Shown here piece by piece: positions 34,930-47,009 of a stretch of 64,000 bases of DNA (position 1 is the stretch's first letter; each line of letters starts with the position of its first letter). The stretch covers positions 141,885,215 to 141,949,214 of the forward strand of contig CM065810.1 of assembly GCA_033398695.1 (NCBI GenBank), read 5' to 3'. A program made the translations under genes and the position numbers. The notes below the pieces were generated by a model, which saw only the letters and a list, made by a program, of their open reading frames with translations, was not told where the DNA came from and made no database searches. Origin of the DNA: Orobanche coerulescens. Taxonomy: Eukaryota; Streptophyta; Magnoliopsida; Lamiales; Orobanchaceae.

Positions 34930-35925
34930 AATGTGGTTTTTATTGGCCAACAATTTTTAAAGATACACATTCATATTGCAGCACATGTGATAGATGTCAA
35001 AGATTAGGTCGAATTTCTAAAAGAAATATGATGCCGTTAAACCCAATTATAATTATTGAAATATTTGATGTTTGGGGCATAGATTTTATGAGATCTTTTC
35101 TAATTTCTTTTGGCAATCTTTACATCCTTGTGGCTGTCGATTATGTTTCAAAATGGGTAGAATCAATTGCTTGCAAAACAAATAACAACAAAGTCATGGC
35201 AAAATTTTTATAAGAAAATATTTTTTTCCAGATTTGGAACACCAGGAGCAATTATAAGTGATGGAGGAAAACATTTTGCAACCAATTTTTTAATCATTCA
35301 TTTAAAAAATATGGTGTTACACATAAAGTTGCTATTCCTTATCACCCTCAAAGTGGACAAGTTGAAATTTCAAACAGAGAAATCAAACATATTCTTGAAA
35401 AAACTGTTAATCCTACAAGGAAAGATTGTTCTTTGTGATTGAATGATGCATTGTGGGCTTACCGTACTGCTTTTAAACCTCCCATCGGAATGTCTCCGTT
35501 TAGGCTTGTTTTTAGAAAACCATGTCATTTGCCTTTTGAATTAGAACATAGAGCATACTGGGCCATAAAACGATTAAATTTATCATTAGACTTAACTGAA
35601 ATTCATAGAAAACTTCAATTAAATGAATTGGAAGAAATAAAAAATGATGCTTATGATTGTGCAAGTAAATATAAGGACAAAATGAAATTTTTTTCATGAT
35701 AAACACATCTTGAGAAAAACTTTTTCTCCTGGTCAAAAAGTTCTTTTTAACTCTCGTTTGTTATTATTTCCAGGCAAGTTGCGTTCACAATGGTCTGGTC
35801 CATTTATTATTCGTACGGTCTATCCTCACGGAGCTGTAGAAATTAAAAATAAAAAAAATGGTAATATTTTTAATGTAAATGGTCAACGGTTAAAATCATA
35901 TTTGGAATTAAATCTCTTGAGGTAG
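34930..35925 (+). pseudogene. Athila pol fragment 3: integrase
   Basis: It resumes exactly where 27874 stopped. The zinc-binding end [17 protein letters not shown] is followed by the core [27 protein letters not shown] (first Asp) and [19 protein letters not shown] (second Asp). A frameshift near 35210 and further breaks to about 35440 follow. [42 protein letters not shown] is the Athila-type end of the core. The C-terminal part ([28 protein letters not shown]) runs to 35925. Several frames are needed, so it is inactive. Confidence 0.87.
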
Positions 35926-36082
35926 AATAGGTTCTTCTTAAGGACCCCAATATTATGAATTAATACTCCATTGTGTTTGTCCGGTCAAGTGGCGGATAAC
36001 GGTACTCTGTGGCTACTAAAATTGGATTTTTCAGTTTACCACAACAACTGATCTTGTAGATATTTTTTTTTTATTTTTAATT

Positions 36083-36599
36083 ATGGAACAAACTTTGAAA
36101 ACAATGGAAAAAAGATTTTCTTTTCTTAGCAAAAAAGTCATTTCGAAAGTTTACCAAACCAGACTTGAAAGAATGAGGTTGCTTATGAATAACGGTATAC
36201 CTTTTGATATTCAATTCATTATTGAAGCAAAAGTGAGAATAGCAGGTGAATTCACGGAAACACCAACTAGATCTTTACCAGGGCTTGGGAAAATTTCATA
36301 TGCCAAGAAATGACGAATAAAGAAAATGGCCGTTTGCTACAAATGTGCTAGGCGAAACTGTGATTCAAGATGTCGATCTTTAGGAATCTTCCACAAACAG
36401 AGAAGATAAAATTCAGTTCATCAAGGATGGTCTGAATAAGGAGAATTTAGATGATATCAAAATTTCTCTTGACATGCATCCTAGTGGACTCGCACATTAT
36501 GGGATTCGATGTTTGTGGAATAAATTCAAACCAGAATATGAACAACGTCTTGGGAATCTGGCGTTAAAATTGAATGGGAAGCTTCTCCCCGACTCATAG
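36083..36599 (+). pseudogene. Unknown ORF downstream of Athila integrase, Cys-rich
   Basis: I do not recognise this family. The frame starts MEQTLKTMEKRFSFLSKKV at 36083 and stops near 36311 after 76 residues. Shifted frames then continue with CYKCARRNCDSRC (five Cys, possibly metal binding) from about 36334, and a further shift gives HPSGLAHYGIRCLWNKF and LGNLALKLNGKLLPDS, ending at 36599. Codon-like continuity across two shifts suggests a decayed protein of about 170 residues. It sits where Athila elements can carry an extra env-like ORF, but no transmembrane segment or signal peptide is visible. Confidence 0.5.
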
Positions 36600-36820
36600 A
36601 AGGCGTTTAAGCCGTTTCTGAACGTAAAATCAGAGGAAGATGTGAGCCACAATCACAACTATTGTACATCCACGTGAGTATCTTTACTTTTTGTCGTTTT
36701 TTTAGATTTTCTGAATAAAAAATGTGATACGCAATAAATACATTCATTATTCTATTGAGTAGTTAATGCGCAATTAACACGGTCACAGATTTGATAAATC
36801 TTTTTACTTTATTTTGCATC

Positions 36821-36828
36821 TATAAATA
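36821..36828 (+). promoter_or_regulatory. Candidate TATA box of the LOG-like gene
   Basis: TATAAATA about 90 bp upstream of the ATG at 36912, followed by a C/T-rich leader (TTTTCCTTTTCTCTC). This suggests the gene had its own promoter. Inferred from sequence only. Confidence 0.5.
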
Positions 36829-36911
36829 AACATTGCATTTGTTTCTTTTCTGCATCTCTGAAACTTGTATTCTTTTCCTTTTCTCTCTAAAATAATTTTA
36901 TTTTTCAAAAT

Positions 36912-37569
36912 ATGGAATCATCATCTTCCGCAAAAAGATTTAACTCCATTTGCATTTTTGGTGGAGCTAGTCATGGGAAAGAGGCTTTGCTTTACTGAAG
37001 CAGCCCACAACTTGGGTCGTACCTTAGGAGAAAAATGCATTCATGTAGTTTACGGAGGAGGAAGTCTAGGGTTAATGGGACCTGCTACTGCTTCTGCCTA
37101 TATGGAAAGAGTAAAAGTGTTGGGAATTATTCCAAAACCTTTCGCTGGAAGTAAAATCACCGGAGAAACCATTGGAGATGTGTTCAGAGATGTGAATATG
37201 CAAGACTGCATAACTCACATGACAAATAATGCTGATGACTTTATCACCCTTCCCAGTGGTTTTGGAAGTCTTGAGGAACTTTTTCATGTGGTTACCAGAG
37301 CCCATCTAAATGTTCATAAGAAACCAATAGGTCTTCTAAATATCAATGGTTTCTTTGATGGTTTACTATCTTTCATCGACTACTCTTCTGAAAAAGGTTT
37401 TATTTCTGAGCGTGCTAAACGAATCACAGTCGTTGCAATAACACCGGAAGAGCTGATAAAAAACTTATTGCATTTGTTCCTAAACCAGATCCAGCTCTAG
37501 CTAATATTGTTTGGATGGAAGATTTCACTTTGCGAAAACGCAAAATTGATGCATTCTTTTCCCTTTGAT
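36912..37569 (+). pseudogene. LOG-like cytokinin riboside 5'-monophosphate phosphoribohydrolase, broken
   Basis: LOG enzymes release active cytokinin bases from their nucleotides in the cytosol. The ATG at 36912 opens MESSSSAKRFNSICIFGG, shifts frame near 36995, then continues as EAAHNLGRTLGEK, VVYGGGSLGLMG, VLGIIPKPF, ITGETIGDV and KPIGLLNINGFFDGLLSFIDY. A second shift in an A-run near 37460 leads to FVPKPDPALANIVW and a stop at 37569. The family motif PGGxGTxxE reads PSGFGSLEE (37252-37278). The conserved Arg-containing MHxRKAEM segment reads MQDCITHM (37198-37221), so the catalytic Arg is absent. There is no intron, whereas most plant LOG genes have several. It lies between Athila integrase and the Athila 3' LTR. 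It may be a retrocopy captured by the element. Confidence 0.82.
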
Positions 37570-39284
37570 ATCCCACTTCATTCCTCTTGTTCTTTTTATT
37601 TTTTAGCGGCTGTAAAAATCGTGAAAATGATGACAGCTTAAGGAGTTTCTTTTCGACCTCTTGACGCGCATATATTCACGATTTATGTATTGTGATTTCT
37701 ATTACTGCAAGTTTTCTCGTTTATTTTTAATAAAAGCATTGATGGCAGCGTAAGGCGACTCTTCGGACTCTCTTGAAATGCATCTAGGTTGTTTGTGTTA
37801 TTCTTCCGGGTATATATTTTCTTTTGTTGTTTTGCCACACTTATTTCTTGCAGGTCCAATAAAGGCTTTAGCGAAGCGTCATCTTTCATAAACATGGAAG
37901 CCTTCTTTAAACCCTTACTCCATTGTTCTTTTTACACAATAAAGATATTGTTTATCATTAACTGTGGGGGAAGATGTGTGTATATATATATATATAATAT
38001 AAAAAAAATCAAGGTTGAAAATCATGGCACCATTTTCCTGAGAAAACATTAGTGAAAAAATCATTGTTGGGATGTTTCACTGGTTTTGATAATAGATTTG
38101 GATGAAGGTGAATGGGATTCAGTACACAACACTCTTTTCGTGGGTTTTGAGCCTTAGAGCAATCCTTATATATACGCTCTATATTTTTTGTTGTGTGGTT
38201 AAATATATTGTGTTCATTCTAAAACTTGCTCATTTATACATTTCGAGACTACATTCATAAACTATTGCTTAAGATGATAAAGGCAATTAAGATTAACCCC
38301 TTGTTGGCTTATATTTTCCCACCAATTAAATTTTATCATTAGAAGCCCCATTGAGCCTTAGCCCATTTCTTTGATCAAGCACATTACTTTAGCCATTATC
38401 TATTCTTGTTGGTGACTCATCCATTTGCACCCTCTGGTCAAAGATTTAATTGTGAACTAGATGTGTGATAAATAGGGACCGATGTTCATAAGACATTGTG
38501 GAGATCAAGATCTTTCGTTGAAACTAAAAGGGTGTGAAGTACATTGGAGTATTGAACTGAAAAAAAATATAAATAAAGGCCAAAAAAAGTAGAAAAAAAA
38601 AAGAGAACGGTCAGAAAGAAAAATGTGGGAGGTCAAGTGTGAAAATAATCACTATGTATACATAAAATAGCACTTGAACTATCCCTTGAGTGATACATAA
38701 TTCCTTCCAGAAGATCCATTGTCAGATGAAAATTCAATTACCCTTTGAAGTACAGAATAACTTGGGGATGATGGTTTGAGAGTTTTTATTACGAAAGAGG
38801 GGATATTGATTATTATTTGTAGGATTTGTTATGCATCTAAATTCACAATTGATCTTGTCCAGCAAACCTCATAATTTTTCCTTTATCCTACCCATATCCA
38901 AAGCCACGTTACAACCAAAAGAAAGACCTTTTGATTTATGCATGAGTTTATCCTTTTTAGTAGTGGAGATTTGATTTTTGACCAAGCATATGGTAATGAC
39001 ACATTATGCTTTGATATGAGTGAACTCTTATCGAATATCTCGTATATACACTTGAATGAAAAGAGACATCCACCGTGAGGGTATTGAATTTTTTACATTT
39101 GAATCTCAATGAAGTTGTTAGAATTTGGTGCGGCATCCTATTTTTCTCTAATCTCACTTGGGTCATGATCACTTGTTTTCTCTTGATATTGGTCTTGACA
39201 TCAATTTTTCAGCATACGAATATTACTACTCAGGTATAAAATTTGCCCGAGGGCGTGCAAAAGATAAGTGTGGGAGAATTTGTT
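37570..39284 (+). other. Athila 3' noncoding region and polypurine tract
   Basis: AT-rich sequence without a sustained frame. It holds a TA microsatellite (about 37980-37997) and blocks such as TTGAGCCTTAGCCCATTT near 38352, which resemble the 3' noncoding part of Athila-type elements. It ends with AAGTGTGGGAGAATTTG just before the LTR, taken as the PPT. Confidence 0.6.
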
Positions 39285-39650
39285 TGATATATTTTTAGTA
39301 ATATTTTTATTAAAATTATATATAATTGTGTTTTGTGTGATAATTTATAATTTTTACTGTATATTTTTATTATTTCACTTCTTTAGAATTTTCTATAACT
39401 TTGTGTTGTTTTTGGATAATTAATTAGAAATAAATTAAATCTGCTGGTTAACCATCCGGTACAAAACATATCAATTGGTTCAAGGACGATATTTTTCGAG
39501 AATCCGAACATAGACATGAGTGGTCTCATTTTATTCGTCTCATCGATACGATCGTTTTGAAATAAAATCACCCAAATCCGAGTTCCCATGAAGGAGTTAT
39601 GGCCGTTCGAAGTTTGGAGGACAATTAAACACGCGGACCAGTGATAAAGT

Positions 39651-39968
39651 GCCACGTGTCAAAACGATTGGACAAGCTAAGTCAATTATAGAGTGACATC
39701 ATCCATGATGTCAGCATGCATGCATGTCATCATACTCAGCTGACACGTTAGCAAAAGCACACGCCAAGCGCCACGCTAGCATTCTCGAGCCAATCGGAAC
39801 ACTCCACGTGGCATCACACGTCAACAAAACACACGCATGGCACACATCCAATTTAGCTGGACAATCTTGGCCAGGCGCACCACTCGCGCGTGTTGCACAC
39901 GCGCCAGTCCAGAGTCGCCAATTTGGCGCGTGTGGCACACTCGCGCGTCAGAAAAAGTGCCACGTCAG
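39651..39968 (+). promoter_or_regulatory. ACGT-motif cluster in the Athila U3
   Basis: Several G-box or ABRE-like motifs: GCCACGTGTC (39651-39660), CCACGTGG (39804-39811) and GCCACGTCAG (39959-39968). There is also an inverted repeat TGACATCAT/CC/ATGATGTCA at 39694-39713. bZIP-type binding is inferred from motif form only. Confidence 0.5.
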
Positions 39969-40135
39969 CTGATGATATGGCAAATCGGATGGTATTATTG
40001 TAGGGTGATTTTCAGATTTGTTTGGATGTGTATTATTGGTGAGTGTTGTATTAAAATAATTAGTGATAGGTTTATTTATTATTTAGTGTACATTTATTTA
40101 TTATTTAGTTGTATTAAGAAATTCTAAAATAGTAG

Positions 40136-40143
40136 TATAAATA
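40136..40143 (+). promoter_or_regulatory. TATA box of the Athila 3' LTR
   Basis: TATAAATA followed by a purine-rich GGAGAGGG leader and a GA repeat, downstream of the ACGT-motif cluster. Confidence 0.6.
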
Positions 40144-40795
40144 GGAGAGGGTGTTAAGAGAAAAAGGAGGAAAAAATAGAGAGATGTTATTGTAAGAGAG
40201 AGAGAGATAAAAATATTGTGTAATATGTAATACCCATAATTTCGATTTCTGGTAATTTCTTTTTTTCGGCGGAAGTCCGTTTTGACGACTCGATCATGAC
40301 CGTTTCGTCATTCTGAGAATGATTAATTCTGCACTTTTTGTCATCCGAGTTCGTTTCGGTGTCGTTTTGTTGAGTTCCGTGCTTTTTGGCGACTTTTCCG
40401 CACTCGAGTTCGATTCTTGCGAATCTCGTTCGAAACTGCTGTTTCGTGTTTCCCGTAAGTCCGTTTAACTTTGTTAGATGTGTTGTGAACTTTAGTTTGG
40501 TTATTCGATCACGTATCGTGATTTTCGGGCGTTTTGGGCCATTTTGTAATTTACCCAAAGTTACGGGTATCCGTATCTGTAATTGTTGTCTCGACCCGTT
40601 TCTTGGTCGCGTATGATTAATTATGGTATTATGTTTTCATTTCGGGTCGTTGATGTTGTCCGCAAACTTTTCATCGTGTTCATTCCGTACGTTTTCGGAA
40701 ATCGAGTTGTCGAGCCCCGTGGTCGCATCGGGCGACGGCCATGGATCGCCGGATGATTGTGGGCACCGGCCGGACGGGTGCGGCAGGAACCGGCG

Positions 40796-41092
40796 TAGCG
40801 CACGTTACGGCCGGAAGGTAGCGCACGCTACGGACAGGAGGCAGCGCACGCTATGCCCGGTTGTCTGCGCGCTAGCGGGCCGAGGCAGTAGGGCAGTGGG
40901 GGTACTGGACTCGGTGGATCGACAGGTAGCGCATGCTACTGCCGGGCACTACGAACGCTACGGCCGGCAGGTGGCGCACGCTACGGCCAGAAGGCTGCGC
41001 TCGCTACCTGGCCGAGCAGTCTAGTCCAGGAGTTCACTGGATTGCGGCCTGGGCCGATAGCGCGCGCTAGCTCGGCAGACTAGCGCACGCTA
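40796..41092. repeat. Palindromic dodecamer array, solo LTR E
   Basis: About nine copies and variants from TAGCGCACGTTA (40796-40807) to TAGCGCACGCTA (41081-41092), 12 bp before TATAAAT. Confidence 0.85.
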
Positions 41093-42323
41093 GTCCGGCC
41101 CAGTATAAATGTGGCTGAGCAGCCTCATTTTCACTCATTTTTCATTTCCTTTCTTTTCGATCCGCGACTGGAGCTTCGGAGGTGACCAAGCCATCTTGTT
41201 TAACAACAAATCCACGAAGTTCTTGAGTTCATAACATCAATCAATCATCCGTTATCATCCTTTGATCCAGCGAATCAAGGTAATCTTCCTTAGAACCCTA
41301 ATTTCGTGAATTTGGGGGTTTTTGCATTTTTATCCGATTCGTTCCTTGTTGTTGATTAATTCATAATGGGTATGATTAATCTTGGTAGTATTCTTGTGTT
41401 TAACATCATTTAATCCATTGTTCTTCGTCGAATCGAAGTATATTTCTTGATTTCCTTCGAATCGACTTTTTGGGGGATTTGTTATCGATCTCGTTTTCCA
41501 TCCGTTTTTGTTGGATAAATTGTGGTTAAATGATGTTGTTAAACATATTCTATGGATTGTATATCCATATTTCGACTTAGAATTCCGTTTTCGTGTTTTG
41601 TCGGGACGAATCGTGTTCTTGGCCGTTTTGGGGAAAACACTTGAACTTTCGTAATTCGTTCTTTGAATTCAGCGGCTTTGGGTCGTACTTTGGAATTTAT
41701 TTTCGTTGTTATTGTTTTCATTCGTAGTTCATTGTTGCGGATTTTCGTTCGGTGGAGTCGGCGAGTTCGTAGTCGGTTCGTGCCAACCTACTTCGGCCGA
41801 TTCTCTGCGTTGTGGTTATTCGAGGCAAGTATCTTGCCCATACATTACGTGTTTTGTGGATATATTAGTTGGTGATTTACGATACGTGATTTATGAATGT
41901 CTATAACTAACTTTCAAAGGAATTGATATGCTTTTCAATACTTCCTTAAAAGATGACTCGTATGAATTCGTTGTTAAATATGCTTGTCTAAGTATGTGTG
42001 GGGTATCGTTTTGTGTGATTATGACGTTGTAGATTTATAGCTTAACCTTTCCTTGAGATATGTATGAATCATATGCCTATTGATGATCCTGTGTCATTAT
42101 GTCGTTCGGCGTGGTTGGATAGGTATTTTCCCTCGTTGCTATGTTATTGGTACTAGCTGCATCGTTGAAATTCTAGCATGAATCGTATCGTTACTTGGTC
42201 GTAAGTATATGTTGGATGAACTGGCCATTCTAGTAAGGTACCTCGACTATATATACTGTGATTGACCTTCGAGGCTTGTGGTTTGAAACTGTGATTTTGG
42301 AACGTGTGTGTGTGTTGTTCCTT

Positions 42324-42542
42324 CCACCCAGAGTGTTCGACGGGATGTCTGGGGGTCGATACTAAGGGGTACAGCCACGGAAGTGGACTTGGGTGCGTGT
42401 GTGGTTGAACTTCCACCCGGAGTGTCCGACGAGATGTCTGGGGGTCGATACTAAGGGGTACGACCGCGGAAGTGGTTTCCCACCCGGAGCGTTCGACGGG
42501 GCGTCTGGGGGCCGATACTAAGGGGTACGGTCGCGGGTTACC
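42324..42542 (+). repeat. Three tandem GC-rich cassettes in LTR E
   Basis: Three units of about 63 bp (42324-42386, 42413-42476, 42480-42542) start CCACCCRGAG and share the TCGACGGG-type core and ACTAAGGGGTAC. They occupy the same LTR position as the different cassettes of LTR A. Confidence 0.8.
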
Positions 42543-42695
42543 AGGTGTAGTTTTCATCTTGAGGATGATGTTGATGTTTTCGTTAATTGTGATATTGTCC
42601 GGAGTATCACAATGCTTTGTGCTCGGGGTCGAGAGACATTATATATCGAGTCTTGGTGCTTGGCTAGAATGGCATAAGAATAATGTGTTATGTGT

Positions 42696-45105
42696 TGTAA
42701 TACCCGTAATTTCGATTTCCGGTAATTTCTTTTTTTCGGCGGAAGTCCGTTTTGACGACTCGCTCATGACCGTTTCGTCATTCTGAGAATGATTAATTCT
42801 ACACTTTTTGTCATCCGAGTTCGTTTCGGTGTTGTTTTGTTGAGTTCCGTGCTTTTTAGCGACTTTTCCGCACTTGAGTTCGATTCTTGCGAATCTCGTT
42901 CGAAACTGCTGTTTCGACTTTCCTGTAAGTCCGTTTAACTTTGTTAGACGTGTTGTGAACTTCGGTTTGGTTATTCGATCACGTATCGTGATTTCCGGTC
43001 GTTTTGGGCCATTTTGTAATTTCTTGAAAGTTACGGGTATCCGTATCTGTAATTGCTGTCTCGACCCGTTTCTTGGCCGCGTATGATTTATTATTGCATT
43101 ACGTTTTCATTTCGAGTCGTTGATGTCGTCCGCGAACTTTTCGTCGTGTTCGTTTCGTGCGTTTTCGGAAATCGAGGCGCCGGGTCGTGCGGCCGAAAGT
43201 GGCCGGACCGTGCGGATCGTCGGAAGTCTTGGCATCGCCGAGCAGGCACGGCAGGAACCGGCGTAGCGCACGCTACGGCCGGGACGCTGCGCGCGCTAGC
43301 TCGGCAATGTAGCGCACGCTGTCGAGTCAGCCCAGTGTACGCTATCGGGCCTGGGCAGAGGGATTCTGAGGTTCTGGACTCGGGTAGGATCGGCAGGTAG
43401 CGCACGCTACTGTCGGTCGTGGCGCACGCTAACCGGCAGGGGTAGCGCACGCTGTCGGCCGACTAGAGTACGTTACCGGGATGAGTTTGTTAGTCCAGAG
43501 GCTACTGGACAGGTCGACTAGCGCGTGCAGGCTTCCGGCCATAGCGCACGCTAACGGGAGTCGGCAGACAAGTCATGGTCGGCAGAATTGGTCGTTGGTG
43601 CCGGGTCATGCGGGCCATGGCCGAGGGTGCTGGGCCGATACTGGCCGATAGCGCACGCTAGTCCGGGAAGGCTAGCGCACGCTAGTTCCGGCCCAGTATA
43701 TATATGACACACCAACCACTTTTTCATTCATTTTTCATTTCCTTTCTCTTCGGTCCGCGGCTGGGGTTTTGGAGGAGACAAAACCATGTTGTTGGACAAC
43801 AAATCCATGAAGTTTCTGAGTTTATATCACCGATCAATCATCCTATAACATCCTTCGATCCAGCGAATCAAGGTTAGATCTTTAGAACCCTACTTTTGGG
43901 TAGATTTGGGGGTTTTCGCGTTTTTGTCCGATTCGTTCCGTTTTGTTGATTAATTCATGATGAATATGATTAATCTTGTTGGTATTCTTAGTTTCCCTAC
44001 GGATTCATTGTATATTTCGTGGTTTTTGCGGAATCGAGAGGGTTTGGTTGTGGTCCGCCCTCGTTGTTGTTTATATACGAATATACATGAATCGTAGGCG
44101 GGTTTTCGGGTGTATTCCAATTCCGTATTCGTTTAGAAATGGTTGTGATTGTATTCTTCGAATCGTTAGGTTCGGTTTCGTTGGTTCCTAGCGTTCGTCG
44201 GTGACTTTCCTTTCCGTTCGTTGCGTCGTCAATAATTCAAGGCAAGTATTTTTGGAAACCTTTATGCTTAACGTGGAATGGTAGTGTATTTTGTGTGTGA
44301 TTTGCTCACCTCGTGTTGGTCTGACGGGATCAAGGAGGGAATCCAAAGGGTTGAGTCCTGGATTCATGAGTTTGTATAGCTAGCCAGTTCGGGAGGGTCC
44401 TTAGAGGCCTCGGGCGGGATCAATGATATTACTCTGTTCCCAAGGCGATGCATATGCGTGTTTTGTTTTTATAATGTGGCCAGCTCGGGAGGGTCCTTAG
44501 AGGCCTCGGGCGGGATCTATGATATTACTCTGTTCCCAAGGCAAATTGTTTGACTGTTTGTTTCCGGAAAAGACATGTCTGGTTTTGGTTTTTGAAATGA
44601 TATTGGTGCATGTACTATGAAATGTGTAAGCGATTGGTTTGCCTTGAATACTTGTACTAGTGTAATTGCTAACCCCTTTGGGGACCCGTTGTCGGGGAAA
44701 TTCTTGTTATGGATTTCAGGTTATGTTCAGCCAGACGAGCGGGCGCTGGGATAGTACGAGGAAGAAGACCAAGGTTGTTGACATGTGCAATTGAGTCTTG
44801 TTATTTCCTACTGTCTCTTTTGATGTGGATGTTTTCCAAATTGTAAACTTATAGATTGTACTCGCGAGTACTTAGGCTTTTCCTTTCGGATTGTGATTGG
44901 TCTTCGTTGGAGTTACTGTATTTGTCGGTTGATGTTTATTATGCCGGTTGTACCGGACGTGTTGTTTTATGTTCTTGTTGTTAACAATTGTTTCCTTGCT
45001 AACCGAGATGGTTAGTCGAGTGGTGTTTTCTTGTGTTAGCCTGGTGGGTCCCATGTAGGGGTCCACGGCGCTGTAATACACCTCGAATATCTTGGGGGTG
45101 TTACA
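42696..45105 (+). repeat. Element F 5' LTR
   Basis: A 2410-bp LTR with an array 43264-43684, TATATATA 43697-43704, AAG/GTTAGATC (43872/43873), AAG/GCAAGTA (44241/44242), two cassettes of a GGGAGGGTCCTTAGAGG type (about 44392-44545), the GCTAACCCC block near 44669, TTTCAG/GT (44719/44720) and the terminal block ending TTACA. Confidence 0.88.
43264..43684. repeat. Palindromic dodecamer array, element F 5' LTR
   Basis: About nine copies and decayed forms, from TAGCGCACGCTA (43264-43275) to 43673-43684, ending 12 bp before TATATATA. Confidence 0.85.
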
Positions 45106-45284
45106 GAAAATGGTATCGGAGCTCTAGGTTTATGGATACCTAGGCTTGTCGGTTATTTGGGTCTAGTTATGTTTTGTTTTGCACATTTTCACACCGCTGC
45201 CGGCATCTCAGTACATCCAGTGCTCGTAAGTTTTCCTTACTCGATCCTCTTGTTTTCTCGTATTGAATTTCCACTTCTTGAACT

Positions 45285-45506
45285 GTGATTGCCTCTCTCG
45301 TACTTATCGTTGAGTTGTTTTTCGATCCATCCGGTTCGTGTACTTTTGATTCTAGTATTGCGCAGTCCTTTATCTCTCTGGAGTATGTGCGCCGTTCTGG
45401 GCTTGACCGTTTGTCATCTTGCGAGCCTTCCATCGCTAAACTTCCTAGCGTTGGTGGGATCGTTGGTGATCGAAAGATCCGAGATTTGCTCCGTGGTATA
45501 CTGTGA
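45285..45506 (+). pseudogene. Protease relic in element F
   Basis: The frame reads CTFDSSIAQSFISLEYVRRSGL, then CEPSIAKLPS and GIVGDRKIRDL. This aligns by eye to the Tekay protease (elements B and G: FD(S/T)GATHSFIS, then CEPF or CDPF and VGDREVR or VGNREIR). The catalytic DTG triplet is DSS, so it is inactive. No RT or integrase follows. Confidence 0.7.
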
Positions 45507-46792
45507 GAGGGCTTGACCCTCTAGTCTTTTGTTGTATGATGGAATCTGTGTTTGGTAATTGCGATATACTAAATGTATGTTGAGCCAAACGTACTGATGG
45601 TTTGGACACCGAGGGGTGCAGTGTGATGTGAATGTTTTGAACATTGATATGTTCCGGGAAAGGTATTGATGGCAGAGTTTGTTGAGAAACTCACATAGCT
45701 GGTTTCGACATATGTCCAAATCGGTGTTCATTAGTTATGCTGTTAAACTTGAAGAGATAAGTTTGACATATGCTTAGAATTAGTGTTTCCGAGTTGCCCT
45801 TGTCGAACTGGTGATTTTTGAATGCTGTATATGTGTGTGTTCGGAAATCGTTAGTACTTGGCTAATTATTTTTATTTACAACCAATGTGTTTCTATTAAT
45901 AATAATACATGCGGCGTGCATGCTTGAAAATTTCTTAGACTTGATCGTATTGTGGGTTTTTGACAAGTGACATGAATTTGGGCGAGCCAGCCTTGTATTT
46001 TCAAATAAAACCTTGTGTCGGTATTTAAAGGTCGTGTTTAAAAGTGTTTTTGGACATTTTATAAAATGCTGCCGCTGTTATACCCTTGTCGTGTTTGAAA
46101 GGGTCTTGAAAATGATTTTTTTTAAACTTATCGGTTTTATTTTCGAATAACTAGAGTATATGATTTTAAAATCAGATTAGCTTGGGAAAACCTAGGCTGT
46201 CGAGTCAAGTTGTGTTTGTTGAGTTTTGTCTTGTCGGACTTTGTCTAACTTAGTCGCATCGCGACGCGTCGTTTGAGATCGGTAGTCGTGATTAGTATCG
46301 AGGGGCGATCGTCACTTACGTGCAACCTATGGATGTAAAACTCCCTTCCTTGTGTTGTGCCTCGTGTGACACGAGTTATTTGTATGATTAGTCATTAAAT
46401 GATGGAATCCTTCTGTGGATTTTGATTTCACAATATGTGTTTATTAGACTCTCGTATTTGGTTTATACGAGGGGTGTCATCACTGCTGATGTATTTTCGA
46501 ACCGTATTTTATCCGCTGCGTGAGTTCTTTCAAAACGGCTTTCGGCATTTTTCAAACTGAGTTTTATTTCGTAAAACCGATTCCCTGAATCAAGTTTTGG
46601 CATTTTGGCCTTGAACATTTCATGACGGTTTGACAAATGATTTTGTGAGCTTTGGAAAATATTACCGTCATTGGTCTTTTTAGCATTTTCGAAATGACGT
46701 GGGAAATTGTGCTTAGCCTGGTAAACCCGTGTGAGAAAGGTTTACGGCATGTAATTTTTCTGATATGTTCTGTTGTTGTCTCTGTGGGTCGT

Positions 46793-47009
46793 TAGCGCAC
46801 GCTACGCTTTGCGGCTAGCGCGCGCGAGAGTGCGTTGGTAGCACGCTAAGGGGAGGATAGCGCACGCTACCTGGTAGTTCAGGGTAGTCCAGGAGCTACT
46901 GGACTGGGTCTAAAGTTCTCGTTAGCGCACGCTAACAGTGTATTTTTGGTCAGGAGTTTTGTTTGGTGCCGTGATAGCGCACGCTAACCTTGATGATTAG
47001 CGCACGCTA
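46793..47009. repeat. Palindromic dodecamer array inside element F interior
   Basis: Six or so copies (46793-46804 to 46998-47009) followed by TATAAAT at 47021-47027. This is an LTR promoter piece without LTR ends. Confidence 0.8.

Larger units (their letters stand above)
39285..40225 (+). repeat. Athila 3' LTR, first part
   Basis: It begins TGATATATTTTT after the PPT. The U3 part (39640-39970) is rich in ACGT-core motifs. TATAAATA is at 40136-40143, followed by a GA-repeat leader. It is interrupted at 40225 by solo LTR E (TSD TAATA) and resumes at 52261. The ends TGATA and TATCA form a short inverted repeat. Confidence 0.75.

Noticed and set aside
36912..37569. LOG-like sequence as an active cellular gene
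   Set aside because: There are two frameshifts, the catalytic Arg segment is lost, the PGG motif is altered, and it lies within an Athila element, so it is listed as a pseudogene.
39711..39972. Cys/Ala-rich frames on both strands in the Athila U3
   Set aside because: They overlap the ACGT-motif promoter cluster, are open on both strands because of GC content, and show no domain.
42153..42557. 134-residue minus-strand frame with Pro/Arg-rich repeats
   Set aside because: It is a by-product of the three tandem cassettes in LTR E. The repeat phase, not codon conservation, keeps it open.
44872..45081. Minus-strand frame repeated at 51248-51673
   Set aside because: It is present in both LTRs of element F as an antisense frame of the terminal block, so repetition reflects LTR duplication.
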